Below are positions 17,357-26,026 of a DNA stretch of 64,000 nt, in pieces (the stretch's first letter is position 1; each line of letters begins with the position of its first letter). The DNA is taken from positions 4,402,001 through 4,466,000 of the forward strand of contig NZ_JAUSQU010000001.1 of assembly GCF_030811455.1 (NCBI RefSeq), given 5' to 3'. Both the position numbers and the translations under genes were made by a program. Origin of the DNA: Streptosporangium lutulentum (GTDB taxonomy: Bacteria > Actinomycetota > Actinomycetes > Streptosporangiales > Streptosporangiaceae). The notes beneath the pieces were generated by a model, which was not told the DNA's origin, made no database searches, and saw only the letters and a program-made list of their open reading frames with translations.

Positions 17357-17370
17357 TGACAACGATGTCA
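17357..17370. promoter_or_regulatory. Near-perfect operator upstream of the ABC operon
   Basis: TGACAACGATGTCA differs by one base from a perfect palindrome and shares GACAAC-G-TGTC with the operators at 15026 and 16073. A TTGACA (17312-17317) lies upstream, so repression at a nearby promoter is plausible. It is about 380 bp ahead of the first supported start codon (17737), implying a long 5' leader. No gene is supported in 17371-17736. Confidence 0.65.
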
Positions 17371-17679
17371 GGGCTGATCGGAGGGAATCGAAATCGTTAT
17401 GCTTGCCGACTTCTCCCTCCCACGGCACCGGATCCGGCCAGGAACCCCATGCGGACGCGGATCTGCCTGTTGGGCGGCGACGAGGCGAAGCGCCCCCGCG
17501 CGATCGTTTCCGGCGGGCGTCGCCGGCCGCCCACGACGAGGCGGCGGGGGCTCATCGGCGGTCGACCACAGCCCGTAACGGCACGCGACCGAGGCGTCGA
17601 CGTACGCTGATTCCGCCCCGAATAGGCGGATGGTTCGAGAAATGAGCGAATCGGGGCTTTGTAGAGTCCCCTCATCTTC

Positions 17680-17691
17680 GAAACAGGTTTC
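17680..17691. promoter_or_regulatory. GAAAC-AG-GTTTC inverted repeat before the leader ORF
   Basis: A perfect 5-bp inverted repeat with a 2-bp centre lies 46 bp before the leader ORF of the sugar ABC operon. Such AT-containing repeats are common LacI/GntR sites, but it could equally be part of a second promoter. Confidence 0.3.
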
Positions 17692-17736
17692 AGGCCACGG
17701 ACAAAGGTGCCTGAACTGATGACCCCGGAGGCAACA

Positions 17737-17892
17737 ATGTCATTGGTGACGCGGCGTGGCCCCCTGCGACCGGACGCGCGCGGGCCCCTGCGACCGGACG
17801 TGCGCGGCTCCCTCCGGCGGCTCGGGGACGGCGCCCCCGCCGCCGCGCGGCCGTGTCCGGCACGGGCCCTGAGCGGGGTGAGCCGGTCATGA
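17737..17892 (+). CDS. Leader ORF translationally coupled to the sugar ABC ATPase
   Basis: A 51-codon frame starts with ATG behind a CCGGAGGC ribosome-binding site. Its TGA overlaps the ATG of the ATPase gene as ATGA. The peptide is arginine/proline-rich and contains a near-exact duplication ([16 protein letters not shown]). It resembles no known domain. Strong initiation plus overlap suggests a regulatory or coupling leader; a function of the peptide itself is unproven. Confidence 0.5.
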   Translation: MSLVTRRGPLRPDARGPLRPDVRGSLRRLGDGAPAAARPCPARALSGVSRS

Positions 17893-19436
17893 GCGGCGCA
17901 CCCGTCCTGCTGGAGATGCGTTCGATCACCAAGGAGTTCCCCGGGGTCAAGGCACTCTCCGACGTGAACCTGGTGGTGCGGCCCGGCGAGATCCACGCGA
18001 TCGCCGGAGAGAACGGCGCCGGCAAGTCCACCCTGATGAAGGTGCTCAGCGGGGTCTACCCGTACGGCACCTACTCCGGTGAGATCCTCTACCAGGGCAC
18101 GGAGAGCAGGTTCTCCGACATCCGGGCCAGCGAGAACGCCGGCATCGTGATCATCCACCAGGAGCTCGCCCTGGTGCCTGGAATGTCCATCACCGAGAAC
18201 ATCTTCCTCGGCAACGAACCGGGCCGCGGCGGTGTGATCGACTGGAAGGTCGCCAACCACCGGGCACTGGAGCTGATGGCCCGGGTCGGTCTGGAAGAGG
18301 ACCCGGACACGCTGATCAAGGACATCGGCGTGGGCAAGCAGCAGCTCGTGGAGATCGCGAAGGCGTTCGCCAAGAACGTGAAGCTGCTCATCCTCGACGA
18401 GCCCACCGCCGCCCTGAACGAGGCCGACTCCCAGCACCTGCTGGACCTCCTCCGCGACTTCAGGCAGCGGGGCATCACCTCGATCATCATCTCCCACAAG
18501 CTCAACGAGATCGCGCAGGTCGCCGACTCCATCACCATCCTGCGGGACGGCCGGACGATCGAGACCCTCGACCTCAAGGCGGACGGCGTCGACGAGGACC
18601 GGATCGTACGGGGCATGGTCGGCCGGGAGCTGCACAGCCGGTTCCCCGACCACACCCCCGACATCGGCGAGGTCTTCTTCGAGGTACGCGACTGGACGGT
18701 CCGGCACCCGATCTCCGCCGAGCGCCTGGTGGTCAAGAAGTCCAGCTTCACCGTGCGCCGCGGCGAGATCGTCGGGTTCGCCGGCCTGATGGGCGCCGGG
18801 CGCACGGAGCTGGCGATGAGCATCTTCGGCCGGTCGTACGGCACCTACGTCTCCGGGCAGATCTTCAAGGACGGCCGGGAGATCGTGCTGCGGTCCGTGT
18901 CGGAGGCCATCGAGCACGGCCTGGCGTACGTCAGCGAGGACCGCAAGTCGATCGGCCTTAACCTGCTCGACGACATCAAGACCTCGATGGTGTCCGCGAA
19001 GCTGTCCAAGGTCTCCACCCACGGCGTGGTCGACCAGGTGCGGGAGCACCGGGCGGCCGAGAGCTACCGGAAGAGCCTGCGCGTCAAGGCCCCCACCGTC
19101 GACGAGGCGGTCACCACGCTCTCCGGCGGCAACCAGCAGAAGGTGGTGCTGGCGAAGTGGATGTTCACCGACCCCGACCTGCTGATTCTCGATGAGCCGA
19201 CCCGGGGCATCGACGTGGGCGCCAAGTACGAGATCTACGGCATCATCCAGCGACTCGCCGACCAGGGGAAAGGCGTCGTCGTCATCTCCTCGGAGCTGCC
19301 CGAGCTGATCGGCCTGTGCGACCGGATCTACACGGTGTTCGAGGGGACCATCACCGGCGACATCGACCGGGGGGACGCCGACCCAGAACTCCTGATGAAG
19401 CAGATGACCTCAGCGAAGAAGGCACGGACATCATGA
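17889..19436 (+). CDS. mmsA: Multiple-monosaccharide ABC transporter ATP-binding protein (MmsA/GguA type)
   Basis: The 515-aa protein has two fused ABC domains. The first has Walker [10 protein letters not shown] (40-48), signature [12 protein letters not shown] and Walker [11 protein letters not shown]. The second has the degenerate Walker [11 protein letters not shown] typical of the sugar CUT2 family, signature [14 protein letters not shown] and [14 protein letters not shown]. Close resemblance to GguA/MmsA suggests import of several monosaccharides (xylose, arabinose, galactose type). It overlaps the leader ORF upstream and the permease downstream (ATGA in both cases). Confidence 0.93.
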   Translation: MSGAPVLLEMRSITKEFPGVKALSDVNLVVRPGEIHAIAGENGAGKSTLMKVLSGVYPYGTYSGEILYQGTESRFSDIRASENAGIVIIHQELALVPGMSITENIFLGNEPGRGGVIDWKVANHRALELMARVGLEEDPDTLIKDIGVGKQQLVEIAKAFAKNVKLLILDEPTAALNEADSQHLLDLLRDFRQRGITSIIISHKLNEIAQVADSITILRDGRTIETLDLKADGVDEDRIVRGMVGRELHSRFPDHTPDIGEVFFEVRDWTVRHPISAERLVVKKSSFTVRRGEIVGFAGLMGAGRTELAMSIFGRSYGTYVSGQIFKDGREIVLRSVSEAIEHGLAYVSEDRKSIGLNLLDDIKTSMVSAKLSKVSTHGVVDQVREHRAAESYRKSLRVKAPTVDEAVTTLSGGNQQKVVLAKWMFTDPDLLILDEPTRGIDVGAKYEIYGIIQRLADQGKGVVVISSELPELIGLCDRIYTVFEGTITGDIDRGDADPELLMKQMTSAKKARTS

Positions 19437-20731
19437 GCCGCGTGAAAGAACTGCAGAAGTCCCTGTTCGGGGGGACGACCTCCAACGCCCGACAATTCGG
19501 GATGATCTTCACGTTGGTGGCGATCGTCCTGCTGTTCCAGATCCTGACCGACGGCCTGACGCTGAACTCCGGCAACCTCATCTCGCTGGTGAGCCAGTAT
19601 TCGTACATCCTGATCCTGGCCATCGGGATGCTGATGGTCATCGTCGCCGGGCACATCGACCTCTCCGTCGGCTCGATCGCCGCGTTCGTCGGCATCGTGG
19701 TCGCGAAGATCATGCAGGACTACTCGGTGCCGTGGTTCCTGGCCATCCTGATCGGCCTGGCGGTCGGCGCCCTCATCGGCGCCTGGCAGGGCTTCTGGGT
19801 GGCCTACGTCGGGGTGCCTGCGTTCATCGTCACCCTGGCCGGCATGATGTTGTTCCGGGGCGGCAACCAGTTCATCGGCAACGCCGACACCATCCCCGTG
19901 CCCGAGGGGTTCAGGACCATCGGTGCCGGCTTCCTGCCGGAGGTCGGGCCGAACACCGGCTACAACAACCTCACGCTCCTGCTCGGCCTGCTCGTCTGCG
20001 CGGCGGTGGTGGTCCGGGAGTGGAGGGCCCGCCGGACCCGGCGGGACATGGCGGCCGACGTCGCCCCGATGTGGATCTCGGTGATCCGGGTCGCCATCCC
20101 GGTCGTCGTGGTGGTGTTCGCGTCCCTGCAGTTCGCCGGCGGACGGATCGGGACCAGCTTCCCCGTCTCCGGGATCATCCTCGGCGTCCTGGTCGTGGTC
20201 TACGGGTTCATCACCCGCAACACGGCGGGCGGCCGGCACATCTACGCGGTCGGCGGCAACGCCCGGGCCGCCGAGCTGTCCGGCGTCAAGCTCAAGCGGG
20301 TCAACTTCCTGGTGATGATGAACATGGCGATCCTGGCGGCCCTGGCCGGCATGATCTTCGTCGCCCGTTCCGCCGCCTCCGGGCCGCAGGACGGCATCGG
20401 CTGGGAGCTGGACGCGATCGCCGCCGTCTTCATCGGTGGCGCGGCCGTCTCCGGCGGTCTGGGCACGATCAGCGGATCCATCGTCGGCGGCCTCGTCATG
20501 GCCGTGCTCAACAACGGCCTGCAGCTGATGGGCGTCGGGTCCGACCGGGTGCAGATCATCAAGGGCCTGGTCCTGCTGCTGGCCGTCGCGCTCGACGTCT
20601 ACAACAAGAAGCAGGGGCGCTTCTCGATCATCGAATCGCTGACGCGTCCATTCCGCCGGGAAACACCGACCGACCCTGCATCCCCCGTCGGGGCAGGGGA
20701 AGAACGCGGCAAGAGTCCGGTGGCCGGCTGA
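19433..20731 (+). CDS. mmsB: Multiple-monosaccharide ABC transporter permease (MmsB/GguB type)
   Basis: The 432-aa membrane protein has about ten helices and the CUT2 permease signature ([39 protein letters not shown]). A long charged internal loop ([18 protein letters not shown], near 190-210) distinguishes MmsB/GguB from shorter RbsC/XylH relatives. Its ATG overlaps the ATPase stop. It forms the membrane channel for the adjacent binding protein. Confidence 0.92.
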   Translation: MSRVKELQKSLFGGTTSNARQFGMIFTLVAIVLLFQILTDGLTLNSGNLISLVSQYSYILILAIGMLMVIVAGHIDLSVGSIAAFVGIVVAKIMQDYSVPWFLAILIGLAVGALIGAWQGFWVAYVGVPAFIVTLAGMMLFRGGNQFIGNADTIPVPEGFRTIGAGFLPEVGPNTGYNNLTLLLGLLVCAAVVVREWRARRTRRDMAADVAPMWISVIRVAIPVVVVVFASLQFAGGRIGTSFPVSGIILGVLVVVYGFITRNTAGGRHIYAVGGNARAAELSGVKLKRVNFLVMMNMAILAALAGMIFVARSAASGPQDGIGWELDAIAAVFIGGAAVSGGLGTISGSIVGGLVMAVLNNGLQLMGVGSDRVQIIKGLVLLLAVALDVYNKKQGRFSIIESLTRPFRRETPTDPASPVGAGEERGKSPVAG

Positions 20732-20794
20732 CGGCCACCGACCGACGGGCGGAAAGCCTCCGCCCCGTCACACTTCTAAGAAGGGCACCTGAAA

Positions 20795-21907
20795 ATGCGC
20801 AATATCCTCGTAAGGGGTGTGGCGGCCGGCGCCATCGCGCTGCTGGCACTCACCGCCTGCTCCTCCGAGCGGTCGGAAAGCACCGCCACCGCCGGCGGCT
20901 CGACCGAGGCCGCGAAGGGTTTCCCGGCCGACGCGCTGATCGGCGTCGCGCTGCCGGCGAAGACCTCGCAGAACTGGGTCCTGGCCGGTGACCTGTTCAC
21001 CAACGGCCTGAAGGAGGCCGGCTTCCAGTCCGACGTGCAGTACGCCGGCTCCTCCACCACCGTCGCCGACCAGCAGGCGCAGATCTCGGCCATGGTCACC
21101 AAGGGCGCCAAGGTCATCATCATCGGCGCGACCGACGCCGCGCAGCTGAGCACTCAGGTGGAGGCCGCCAAGTCGGCCGGCGCGACGGTCATCGCCTACG
21201 ACCGTCTCATCAAGAACACCCAGGGCGTCGACTACTACGTCGCGTACGACAACTTCAAGGTCGGCGAGCTTCAGGGCAAGGCCCTGCTCGACGGCATGAA
21301 GGAGAAGAAGCCGACCGGCCCGTACAACATCGAGCTGTTCTCCGGCTCGTCGGACGACAACAACTCGGCGGTCTTCTTCGACGGCGCGATGAGCGTGCTG
21401 AAGCCGCAGATCGACTCCGGCGACGTGGTGGTCGGCTCCGGCCAGACCGAGATCAAGCAGACCGCCACCGACGGCTGGAAGGCCGAGAACGCCCAGCGGC
21501 GGATGGACTCGCTGCTGACCTCCACCTACAGCAGCAAGACCCTGGACGGGGTGCTCTCCCCCAACGACACGCTGGCCCGCGCCATCATCACCTCGGTCAA
21601 GGGCGCCGGCAAGGACATCCCGGTGGTGACCGGCCAGGACTCCGAGCCGGAGTCGGTCAAGTCGATCGTGGCCGGCGAGCAGTACTCCACGATCAACAAG
21701 GACACCCGCAACCTGGTCAAGCAGAGCATCCAGATGGTCAAGGACCTGCAGGCCGGCAAGGCTCCCGAGGTCAACGACACCAAGTCGTACAACAACGGGG
21801 TGAAGGTCGTCCCGTCGTACCTGCTGGAGCCGCTGATCGTGACCAAGGCGAACGTCGTCGAGGCGTACGCCAACGACCCCGACCTGGCCCCGCTCACGAA
21901 GGAGTAG
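20795..21907 (+). CDS. chvE: Sugar-binding lipoprotein (ChvE type)
   Basis: The 370-aa protein has a lipoprotein signal peptide with lipobox LTAC (Cys 22). A periplasmic-binding-protein sugar domain follows (GVALPAKTSQNWVLAGDLFTNGLKEAG; IIIGATDAAQLSTQVEAAKSAGATVIAYDRLI; VVTGQDSEPESVKSIVAGEQ). The sequence style matches ChvE/MmsE aldose receptors. It is 63 bp behind the permease and ends at a perfect hairpin, completing the ATPase-permease-receptor operon. Confidence 0.92.
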   Translation: MRNILVRGVAAGAIALLALTACSSERSESTATAGGSTEAAKGFPADALIGVALPAKTSQNWVLAGDLFTNGLKEAGFQSDVQYAGSSTTVADQQAQISAMVTKGAKVIIIGATDAAQLSTQVEAAKSAGATVIAYDRLIKNTQGVDYYVAYDNFKVGELQGKALLDGMKEKKPTGPYNIELFSGSSDDNNSAVFFDGAMSVLKPQIDSGDVVVGSGQTEIKQTATDGWKAENAQRRMDSLLTSTYSSKTLDGVLSPNDTLARAIITSVKGAGKDIPVVTGQDSEPESVKSIVAGEQYSTINKDTRNLVKQSIQMVKDLQAGKAPEVNDTKSYNNGVKVVPSYLLEPLIVTKANVVEAYANDPDLAPLTKE

Positions 21908-21934
21908 CGGCGCTCGGCTCGGTCAGGCGACATC

Positions 21935-21961
21935 GTGGGTCCCCGTCTTCCGGGGACCCAC
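21935..21961 (+). terminator. Terminator of the sugar ABC operon
   Basis: GTGGGTCCCCG and CGGGGACCCAC form a perfect 11-bp stem with a 5-nt loop, 27 bp after the binding-protein stop. Confidence 0.85.
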
Positions 21962-22044
21962 AGTCGTTCGTCGGGCGACGTCGCCCGATCGGGCCTGACC
22001 TTCAGTCGTTCGTCGGGCGACGTCGCCCGATCGGGCCTGATCTT
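21961..22044. repeat. 42-bp tandem duplication with a 16-bp palindrome in each copy
   Basis: Two copies (21961-22002, 22003-22044) differ at a single base. Each contains the perfect 16-bp palindrome CGGGCGACGTCGCCCG. The pair lies directly behind the operon terminator, in a region with no gene. Confidence 0.75.
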
Positions 22045-22164
22045 CCGCTCACGTCCGGACCCCTCTCCGGGGCGGAGAAGGCCGACGTCGCCCGCTCCCT
22101 GAACGGCCGGTGGTCTCGGCCGGACCTCCGCGAGGCCCCGCGCACGCCCCGGAGATCGAACGCG

Positions 22165-23004
22165 TCAGGGCTGGGCCGGTGGCGCCAGGCGGCCCGATCG
22201 CATCGCGGCGATGACACCGCCGTCGACGAGCAGGTCGGTGCCGGTGATGAACGACGACTGCGGGCTGAGAAGGAACGCCACCGCGTTCGCGACGTCCTCC
22301 GGTGTGCCGACGCGGCCGGTCGCGGACGCGTCGACCAGCGCCTGGATGCCCCTGCCGAGTTCGCCTGTCAGTTCGCGCCGGCCCTGTGCGGTGGAGATGA
22401 TCCCGGGGCTGACGCTGTTGATCCGGGCGCCGCGCTCACCCCAGGCCGCGCTCGCCTCCTGCACGCGGAGCTGGTTGGCACGCTTGGCGATCCCGTACCC
22501 GGTGACCGAGTCCGGAATCGCGTCCGGCTGAATGAACGGAAGGCCGCGCAGTTCCTCGATCGGCGCGGTCCGCAGAGCCGCCTCCTGCTCGGGCGTGAGC
22601 GAGACCACCGCGTTGGCCGCCATGCTCGCGAAGACCACACCGGCGCCCCCGTCGGCGATGACCTGGACCATCTCCTCAAGCATGATCACGACGCCGAACA
22701 GGTCGACCTCCATGATGGGACCCACCGGTGCCTGAGTCGCGTGGAGGCCGGCCGTGTGAACGACCTGCACGACCTGTCCGGCCGCATCCGCGGCCCGGGC
22801 GAGCGCCCGCATCGACTCGCGTGAGGTCACATCGACCTGGTGCGTGACGACGTCGTAGCCGTCGTCCCTCATGGATTCGCCGACCTTGTCCAAGGTGGCC
22901 TCGTTGAAGTCCGCGAGCAGGACCAGGTGTCCGGTCCCCTGGCGGCGGGCGACGACCTCGCCCATCCCGCCCACGCCGATGACGACGACGACACGTTTCC
23001 GCAT
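22165..23004 (-). CDS. SDR family oxidoreductase
   Basis: The 279-aa protein has an N-terminal nucleotide-binding VVVVIGVGGMGEVVARR, which departs from the classic TGxxxGxG. The catalytic Y170 and K174 are in GYGIAKRAN, and the C-terminal SDR motif SSFITGTDLLVDGGV is present. It should be an NAD(P)-dependent reductase or dehydrogenase of unknown substrate. It is divergent from a TetR regulator with an inverted repeat between them, so TetR probably controls it. Confidence 0.88.
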   Translation of the reverse strand: MRKRVVVVIGVGGMGEVVARRQGTGHLVLLADFNEATLDKVGESMRDDGYDVVTHQVDVTSRESMRALARAADAAGQVVQVVHTAGLHATQAPVGPIMEVDLFGVVIMLEEMVQVIADGGAGVVFASMAANAVVSLTPEQEAALRTAPIEELRGLPFIQPDAIPDSVTGYGIAKRANQLRVQEASAAWGERGARINSVSPGIISTAQGRRELTGELGRGIQALVDASATGRVGTPEDVANAVAFLLSPQSSFITGTDLLVDGGVIAAMRSGRLAPPAQP

Positions 23005-23037
23005 GAGTTGTCTCCCGTGCTCTCAGCCACGCATTTG

Positions 23038-23054
23038 CGAGACAAACAGTCTCG
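23038..23054. promoter_or_regulatory. Candidate TetR operator
   Basis: CGAGAC-AAACA-GTCTCG is a perfect 6-bp inverted repeat in the 75-bp divergent space between the SDR and TetR genes. It is flanked by the near-symmetric ATTTG words and ideally placed to repress both promoters. Confidence 0.6.
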
Positions 23055-23079
23055 TATTTGCCCACTGTAGCTTGAGCCC

Positions 23080-23691
23080 ATGACGACGGGAAGACGTGGG
23101 CGTGCCCGCAGCGAGCAGGCGCGGCACGCGATACTCACGGCGACCGCCACGCTGCTGGCCGCCTCCGGCTATGAGCAGTTGTCGGTCGACCGCATCGCGA
23201 CGACCGCCGGGGTGGGCAAGCAGACCGTGTACCGGTGGTGGCCCTCCAAGAGCGCCGTCATCGCGGAGTGCCTGCTCGACGGGTACGTCCTGTCGGATCT
23301 CATCGAGCCGGCGAAGAGCGGCGACGCCCGTTCGGACGTGCTGAGCTGGTTGCGGGCGCTCGTGGACTTCCTCGACGATCCGAAGAACGCCGCCCTGTTC
23401 CGCGCGCTCGCCGCGGCCGCGTCCGAGAACCGGGAGGTCTCGGACCGGTTGTACCAACGGTTCTCCGGCCCGCTGCACACCTCCCTGGTCGAGTGTCTTC
23501 GGGCGGGCGTCCGCACCGGGCGGATCCGCGACGACGCCCCCGTGCGCGCGGTCGCCGACGTCCTGATCGGAGCCGTCCTCCACCGGGCCCTGGCCCACAT
23601 CGACATCCCCCTCGGCACGGCCGACGGGATCGTGGACGCGCTTTTTTCGGGCATCGCCGTCGCGGACCGCGAGGCACACCGATCACGCTGA
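23080..23691 (+). CDS. TetR family transcriptional regulator
   Basis: The 203-aa protein has the TetR HTH (RHAILTATATLLAASGYEQLSVDRIATTAGVGKQTVYRWWPSKSAVIAECL, residues about 13-62). A ligand-binding C-terminal domain follows, like the TetR_C group that controls SDR genes. It is divergent from the SDR gene and likely responds to its substrate or an inhibitor. A strong bidirectional hairpin follows. Confidence 0.9.
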   Translation: MTTGRRGRARSEQARHAILTATATLLAASGYEQLSVDRIATTAGVGKQTVYRWWPSKSAVIAECLLDGYVLSDLIEPAKSGDARSDVLSWLRALVDFLDDPKNAALFRALAAAASENREVSDRLYQRFSGPLHTSLVECLRAGVRTGRIRDDAPVRAVADVLIGAVLHRALAHIDIPLGTADGIVDALFSGIAVADREAHRSR

Positions 23692-23819
23692 CGGCCGGCG
23701 AGGGCGGATCGGCCACCCGCACCGAGGCGCCGGCAGGTCAGCGTCAATCCGGCAGGTCCCCCGAAGCGGGCCCCGGCTCGCCACGGATGATCGATCGGCA
23801 CCCGCGGGGCGAACACGCG

Positions 23820-23855
23820 AAGGCCTCCGCGGCGGGGATCCGCCGCGGAGGCCTT
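23820..23855. terminator. Bidirectional terminator
   Basis: AAGGCCTCCGCGGCGG pairs perfectly (16 bp) with CCGCCGCGGAGGCCTT around GGAT. It lies between the convergent TetR gene and the gene ending at 23896. Confidence 0.85.
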
Positions 23856-23895
23856 GTCGCGTCTCAGGCCGCTACCGGCTCACCGGACCGTTCGT

Positions 23896-25416
23896 TCAGG
23901 AGACGGTGTCGGCGACGACATGGATGAGGTTTCGCGTCTGCCCGACGATGGCCAGCCGCCACGCGTCGAAGGTCGCGTCACTGGGCTTGAAATCCGTCTC
24001 GAAGTGCTGCATGTCCGGCGTGTGGATGTGCCCGGCCGGGATGTCGAGGCCCATGCGGTCGCGGAGGAGCGTGTTCCGGTAGGCGCTCTCGTTCGACAGG
24101 TAGTTTCCGCCGCCGCCGCTGTAGGAACACGACCCGGGGTCGGGCGGGATCGGAGCGGTCGCCGGCGGATAATCGACCGGCGGCGGGTTGTTCCGCGTCA
24201 CCCGGGTGGTGGAGGCGCAGTCCGGGAACTGCGTGTAGTTGGTGTGCCAGACCACCCCGAAGGCGACCGAGGGGTCCGGCCACGTGTCACCGGGCGGCCG
24301 GGGGATGGAGGCTCCCGTATCGGCCTTGATCATCTCGGCGATGGGCAGGGTGGCGGCGGTCCACTGGGGAGGCTCGGTCAAACTGAAGTTCCCCGGCCCG
24401 CCCCAGCGTTCCACCACGGAGCTGTTGCACTCGTTGTTGTTCACCGAGATCTGCGGCACGCCGTCGACCGCGGCGCACGGCCGAAAGTTGTCGTTGCCCG
24501 GCGAGACGCCGTGATAGCGCGCGTTCCACTGCTCCAGGTTGAACGCCGCGCCACCGGCCTGGCTCACGGTGATGGACGCGTCCACCCGCTTCGGCCCGGG
24601 ACGCATGAAGGGCCCGACCGTGTCCTCCAGATACCCGCGCTGGAATTCGGGATAGTTGACGGGAAGCGTGTACGCCTCGATACGCGCGATCTTGCCGCTC
24701 TTCGTCCGGTACGTGGTGCCGTCCAGGGCGAGCGCGGTCGCCCCCGAAGGATTGCCGTGCCGGATGTTGTTTCCCACCGATCCCGGTGCGGGACCGGTCG
24801 TTCCGCCGTCGAGCGTGTAGGGGTCGAAGCCGCTCGCGATGACCCGCCTCACCCCCTTTCCACCGGGGAAGTCGACGTCGAACATGCCACGGGAGGCGCG
24901 GTCGAACGTGGTGATCAGTTTGGTGCGGTCGGCGGCGGACGACCGGAACCCCGGCTCCCACTGCCGCAGGGTGGCGGTCGACTCCAACCGGGTCCAGTAG
25001 AGCGGCCGGTCGTCGCTGTAGGGGAGGTCGCCCCTGACGGGTCTCCGCTGCTGGGCCCGCTGTACGGCAGTTCGCCAGAGCTCCTCGCCCTTCCGCAGGA
25101 CGAGTGCCGTGGCGGCCTTGAGGCTCTTCGTGCGGCAGAGGTCGCGGACCAGCGCCGGGCCGAAGTCCTGGAAGCCGCCGCCCTCGATCATCTGTCGCGC
25201 GAACGTCCGCGACTGCGGCACAGCGGGGTTGTCGCCGTCGGGGAGGGTGAGGTCCAGCCGGTTCTCCTCCACGGACAGGGACACACCGGAATCGAGACAT
25301 CCGGGACCGTGGGTGTTCTGCGCCGAGACCGGGCCGGCCGTGGCGAGCACGGTCGCGGCCACGATCGCCACGGCCAACACGCCGACGCGGGCGGACTCGG
25401 GTTGTAGGTGCTTCAT
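23896..25416 (-). CDS. Secreted pyroglutamyl-peptidase I-like protein with Ser for Cys
   Basis: The 506-aa protein has a signal peptide (VGVLAVAIVAATVLATAGPVSA, residues 11-32). Its second half resembles peptidase family C15: SGFDPYTLDGG (195-205), NPSG (222-225), the general Glu E295 in SQAGGAAFNLEQWNAR, and the catalytic-His region GHIHTPD (H465). At the position of the nucleophilic Cys it reads GNYLSNESAY, with S441. The insert between E295 and S441 is much longer than in cytosolic Pcp (about 215 aa in total), and the first 185 residues are extra. The ATG at 25416 has GAGGAAA upstream. It is either a serine variant or a non-catalytic paralogue. Confidence 0.65.
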   Translation of the reverse strand: MKHLQPESARVGVLAVAIVAATVLATAGPVSAQNTHGPGCLDSGVSLSVEENRLDLTLPDGDNPAVPQSRTFARQMIEGGGFQDFGPALVRDLCRTKSLKAATALVLRKGEELWRTAVQRAQQRRPVRGDLPYSDDRPLYWTRLESTATLRQWEPGFRSSAADRTKLITTFDRASRGMFDVDFPGGKGVRRVIASGFDPYTLDGGTTGPAPGSVGNNIRHGNPSGATALALDGTTYRTKSGKIARIEAYTLPVNYPEFQRGYLEDTVGPFMRPGPKRVDASITVSQAGGAAFNLEQWNARYHGVSPGNDNFRPCAAVDGVPQISVNNNECNSSVVERWGGPGNFSLTEPPQWTAATLPIAEMIKADTGASIPRPPGDTWPDPSVAFGVVWHTNYTQFPDCASTTRVTRNNPPPVDYPPATAPIPPDPGSCSYSGGGGNYLSNESAYRNTLLRDRMGLDIPAGHIHTPDMQHFETDFKPSDATFDAWRLAIVGQTRNLIHVVADTVS

Positions 25417-26026
25417 GGTGCGCGTTTCCTCCTCATGAGCCTGCTTCCCGAAGGGGGAAGCAGCCAAGGTGAACTCCACCACCGGACCGTCGGGCTTTTG
25501 GGGACTCCGGGTAGGCATGGCCGGTCCGGCGTGATGCGCCGCCGATGCGAACCCGCTGTGCTCGCGGATGGCCCTCTGGTCCCGCGCCGCCCCGTGGGGC
25601 GGGTGGTCAGAGGCTCGGATCGGTCAGGAGTAGGGGTCTGCTCGAGTCGTTCGCGACGGCGGAGGCCGGCGTGCCGGCGGCCTCGCCCGCGGGACGGACC
25701 AGGGTTCGGATCGTTGACGACCTGGAGGCTGCGAGTGATCAGCTCGAAGATGATCAAACCTTACGAAATTGTTCAACAATCCGTCAAGAGGACAATATGT
25801 CAGGCGGCACATCGCGAGCGTACGAGCCGAGGCGGCGGCTCATAGAGGGTAAGTGCCGCATCGAGGCGTTCTTGCGCCGCAACTTTCGATGGATATATGA
25901 AAGTTTCATTGGCGCGATGCCATCCGCCCAGATCATCAGGGCGAACCGATCACGGGGTTTGAGGTTCCGCGACTCGCGTGCCTACGGTGCTGACATCCGC
26001 ACCGTAATCCGGTCAAGGAGTCCATA
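25417..26026. other. Divergent 610-bp intergenic region
   Basis: This region separates the C15-like gene and the sugar dehydrogenase gene and holds both promoters. It is AT-rich around 25740-25900. It contains the inverted repeat ATTGTT-C-AACAAT at 25768-25780, a possible operator. No gene is convincing. Confidence 0.4.
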
